A stretch of 64,000 bases of DNA from Lachnospiraceae bacterium AC2031 (GTDB taxonomy: Bacteria > Bacillota > Clostridia > Lachnospirales > Lachnospiraceae), in contig JIAB01000001.1 in NCBI GenBank assembly GCA_000687975.1, forward strand, positions 620,001 through 684,000, in the 5' to 3' direction. Below the pieces are notes generated by a model that was given only the letters and a program-made list of their open reading frames with translations, had not been told where the DNA came from and searched no databases. The position numbers and the translations under genes were made by a program. Positions 61,953 to 64,000 of this stretch are shown piece by piece (position 1 is the stretch's first letter; each line of letters starts with the position of its first letter).

Positions 61953-64000
61953 TTAGATAATTCGCATTGGGTTGAAGTCGTACTGGATCTCTACGCTGTC
62001 TTTCTTTAACTCTAGTGCTTCAAAGATGTCATTAAATGTAATGTTAGAAATCTCAGCGACCTTGGTTAGTATATCATATTCCTTCGACTTTATATAGATG
62101 ACCCGTCGGAAGATGTTATTAATTCGGTAAATATATGCTTCAGTTGGCCCAACCACGTCTAGGCCACCGGTTGACATAATTTCTGCATTAGTTGACATAA
62201 CATTTGAGTCGCGATACTTCTTTATCGCATCAGTTACCTTCTGTGACATATCTATACATAAGCCTTCATCTGCTGAACTCACACATATACCAAGCAAATG
62301 GTACATCGGCGGATAATGCAGAATCTCACGATATGATACTTCATAGTTATAGAAGGTCTCATAGTCCTGAGCCGCAGCTGTAGTGATTGCATAATGCTCT
62401 GGCTGATAGGTCTGTATAACCACATGTCCTGGCAGCTCATCTCGTCCAGCTCTTCCAGCCGACTGAGTCAGAAGGTCAAATGTCCTCTCTGCAGATTCGA
62501 AGTCCGTATCGAAGAGACTAAGGTCCGCAAGAATATTTCCTACAACAGTTACCTTAGGAAAATCATGTCCTTTGACTATCATTTGAGTTCCAATTAGACA
62601 GTCAGCCTTACCCTCACGGAACTTCTTTATTATTGCGCCGTGGCTTCCCTTCTTTTGAGTAGTGTCACGGTCCATTCGAAGAGTCTTTATCTTTGGGAAG
62701 AGATCGCGTATAGTCTCTTCCACCGTTTCTGTACCTATGCCTAGTCCACCGATCAGCTTGGATTTACATTTGGGACATATATTTGGAACAGGTTCTGTAT
62801 GTCCACAATAGTGACACATCAGAATATCAGCGCCACCTGGAACTATAGTCTTATGCTGCGATAAAGATACATCGCAGTTAGGACACTTCACTACTTCACC
62901 ACAGTCTCTGCAGGAGATAAATGTCTTGTACCCGCGTCTGTTAATGAAGATCATGGCCTGCTCGCCGCGACTAAATGCAGTAGCCAGTCTGTTATAAAGC
63001 GTCTGTGAGATGATGCTACGATTTCCAGCACGAAGCTCCTCGCGCATATCTACCACTTCTACTTCAGGCAGTACTGAACCCTTTACTCGGTTTAGCAGGC
63101 TGTAAAGCTTATACTCACCATGCTTCGCCTTATAGTAGCTCTCAATACTTGGAGTAGCTGTACCAAGGATTACTCTGGCACCTTCAAGCTCCGCCCTCTT
63201 TATTGCCACCTCACGGGCATGATACTTCGGAGTCTTCTCACTCTTATAAGATGTATCATGTTCCTCATCGATAATAATAAGCCCAAGATTCTGAAACGGT
63301 GCAAAAAGCGCCGATCTTGGACCGATCATTATATGAGTCTCACCATTTAAGGCCTTCATAAACTCACGATACTTCTCGCCTTTACTAAGCTGAGAATTCA
63401 GTATCGATATATTATCTTGAAAATAACTGCTGAATCTGGCAACTGTCTGATAGGTAAGGGCAATCTCAGGAACAAGAACGATAACATCCTGTCCACGGGA
63501 GAGAATCTCCTCCGCCATCTTTATGTAAACCTCTGTCTTACCACTTCCAGTCACCCCATGCAGTAAATGTGCAACGGGGTCCGTCCCCACTGCACCAAGG
63601 TCTGTCCCCTCCTGCACCATTTCCTGGCAGAAGTCATCGACTATGGCCTGCTGCTGTGGTTCCAGTTCATCGATAGGCTGAAATTCAGGGATATTATCCC
63701 TAACATCTATCTCTGTCTTTCTTTCACGTACCTTTTCTTTTACAGGCATTACGGTCATCAGCGCACTGATCATGGTACAGCCGTAACGCTCCTTCATCCA
63801 GGCAGCCAGTCTAATCAGCTTACTCTCAATAGAGATGGCTGAGGTCGACACCTCCTGAATGCTCTTAATCTTGTTTATATCGTAGTTCGGCTCATCTGCG
63901 AGTCCGATCACATATCCAGTTCTGATGCGGTTGCCCTGGCCAAATGGAACTTTAACCACCGCTCCTACTGCAACCACTTCAAGGAGTTCATCCGGAATTC
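61953..64000 (-). CDS. priA: Primosomal helicase PriA, 5' end outside window
   Basis: PriA restarts stalled replication forks. The frame is open to the right edge: upstream of a GTG at 63977 the codons still read as PriA (IPDELLEVV), so the N-terminus is missing. About 680 residues are visible: the end of the DNA-binding domain, Walker A LLHGVTGSGKTE, DEEHD, the zinc-binding cysteines (CRDC, CPNC, CHYC, CPKC) and the C-terminal helicase motifs (GTQMIVKGHDFP, QSAGRAGR). About 17 residues directly before Walker A (numbered about 120-136 from the GTG) are encoded by a REP-like repeat and read VQEGTDLGAVGTDPVAH. Confidence 0.96.
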   Translation of the reverse strand, partial: IPDELLEVVAVGAVVKVPFGQGNRIRTGYVIGLADEPNYDINKIKSIQEVSTSAISIESKLIRLAAWMKERYGCTMISALMTVMPVKEKVRERKTEIDVRDNIPEFQPIDELEPQQQAIVDDFCQEMVQEGTDLGAVGTDPVAHLLHGVTGSGKTEVYIKMAEEILSRGQDVIVLVPEIALTYQTVARFSSYFQDNISILNSQLSKGEKYREFMKALNGETHIMIGPRSALFAPFQNLGLIIIDEEHDTSYKSEKTPKYHAREVAIKRAELEGARVILGTATPSIESYYKAKHGEYKLYSLLNRVKGSVLPEVEVVDMREELRAGNRSIISQTLYNRLATAFSRGEQAMIFINRRGYKTFISCRDCGEVVKCPNCDVSLSQHKTIVPGGADILMCHYCGHTEPVPNICPKCKSKLIGGLGIGTETVEETIRDLFPKIKTLRMDRDTTQKKGSHGAIIKKFREGKADCLIGTQMIVKGHDFPKVTVVGNILADLSLFDTDFESAERTFDLLTQSAGRAGRDELPGHVVIQTYQPEHYAITTAAAQDYETFYNYEVSYREILHYPPMYHLLGICVSSADEGLCIDMSQKVTDAIKKYRDSNVMSTNAEIMSTGGLDVVGPTEAYIYRINNIFRRVIYIKSKEYDILTKVAEISNITFNDIFEALELKKDSVEIQYDFNPMRII
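63569..63618. repeat. REP-like composite repeat inside the priA coding sequence
   Basis: A 50-base element whose minus strand runs from GGTGCAGGAGGGGACAGACC to GACGGACCCCGTTGCAC. It contains a full hairpin unit (63569-63596) plus a half unit, the same composite as at 38967-39017, with five differences. It is translated in frame. Confidence 0.88.

Overview
The window is low-GC and almost entirely coding. It looks like a chromosome segment of an anaerobic Firmicute of the Lachnospiraceae type (Butyrivibrio or Pseudobutyrivibrio-like). Three things suggest this: the priA-def-fmt-rsmB-rlmN-stp-stk-rsgA-rpe-thiN order, the pyrH-frr-uppS-cdsA-dxr-rseP-ispG-polC order, and Gram-positive proteins such as PolC, RNase J, IreB and a PASTA kinase. 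The genus is an inference from gene order and protein style. No rRNA, tRNA, CRISPR array or insertion sequence was seen.

Layout, left to right. (1) 1-6340 (+): the 3' part of a giant multi-module YfhO-family membrane protein that is already open at the left edge. (2) 6448-7005 (+): efp, with its own promoter and terminator. (3) 7160-27308 (-): a type IV pilus locus. The order in transcription is pilB, pilT, pilC, major pilin, a pilM-pilN fusion, a pilO-like gene, four prepilin-like proteins (two of them very large) and a 1,827-residue exported protein. Putative promoters lie before pilB and before pilC, and a strong terminator follows the last gene. (4) 27649-33147 (-): ireB, ruvX, rnj, a ylbF-family gene, an mltG-like gene without its catalytic domain, trmR and trhP. 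(5) 33268-50947 (-): bactofilin, pyrH, frr, uppS, cdsA, dxr, rseP, ispG, polC, then a four-gene cassette (HAD phosphatase, DRE-TIM aldolase, TPP enzyme, flippase-like protein). (6) 51227-64000 (-): priA (cut by the right edge), def, fmt, rsmB, rlmN, stp, stk, rsgA, rpe, thiN and an SSS symporter, closed by a terminator.

How the parts fit together. The pilus locus carries both motor ATPases, the platform protein, the PilM/N/O assembly complex, a major pilin and a set of minor pilins that may form a tip. PilB has an N-terminal motif of the MshEN type, which in other bacteria binds c-di-GMP. TrhP and TrmR act in sequence on tRNA uridine 34. Def, Fmt, EF-P, RlmN, RsmB, RsgA and Frr serve translation. 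Dxr, IspG, UppS and CdsA supply isoprenoid and lipid precursors for the envelope. Stk and Stp are a reversible Ser/Thr phosphorylation pair, and IreB, a known type of target of such kinases, is encoded in the same window.

The most unusual items are: a GGTGCA-flanked hairpin repeat at three loci, one of them read in frame inside PriA just before its Walker A motif; a decayed copy of the rlmN 3' end that now carries the stp ribosome-binding site; the pilus tip gene set; the three-module YfhO protein; and the HAD-aldolase-TPP-flippase cassette behind polC.
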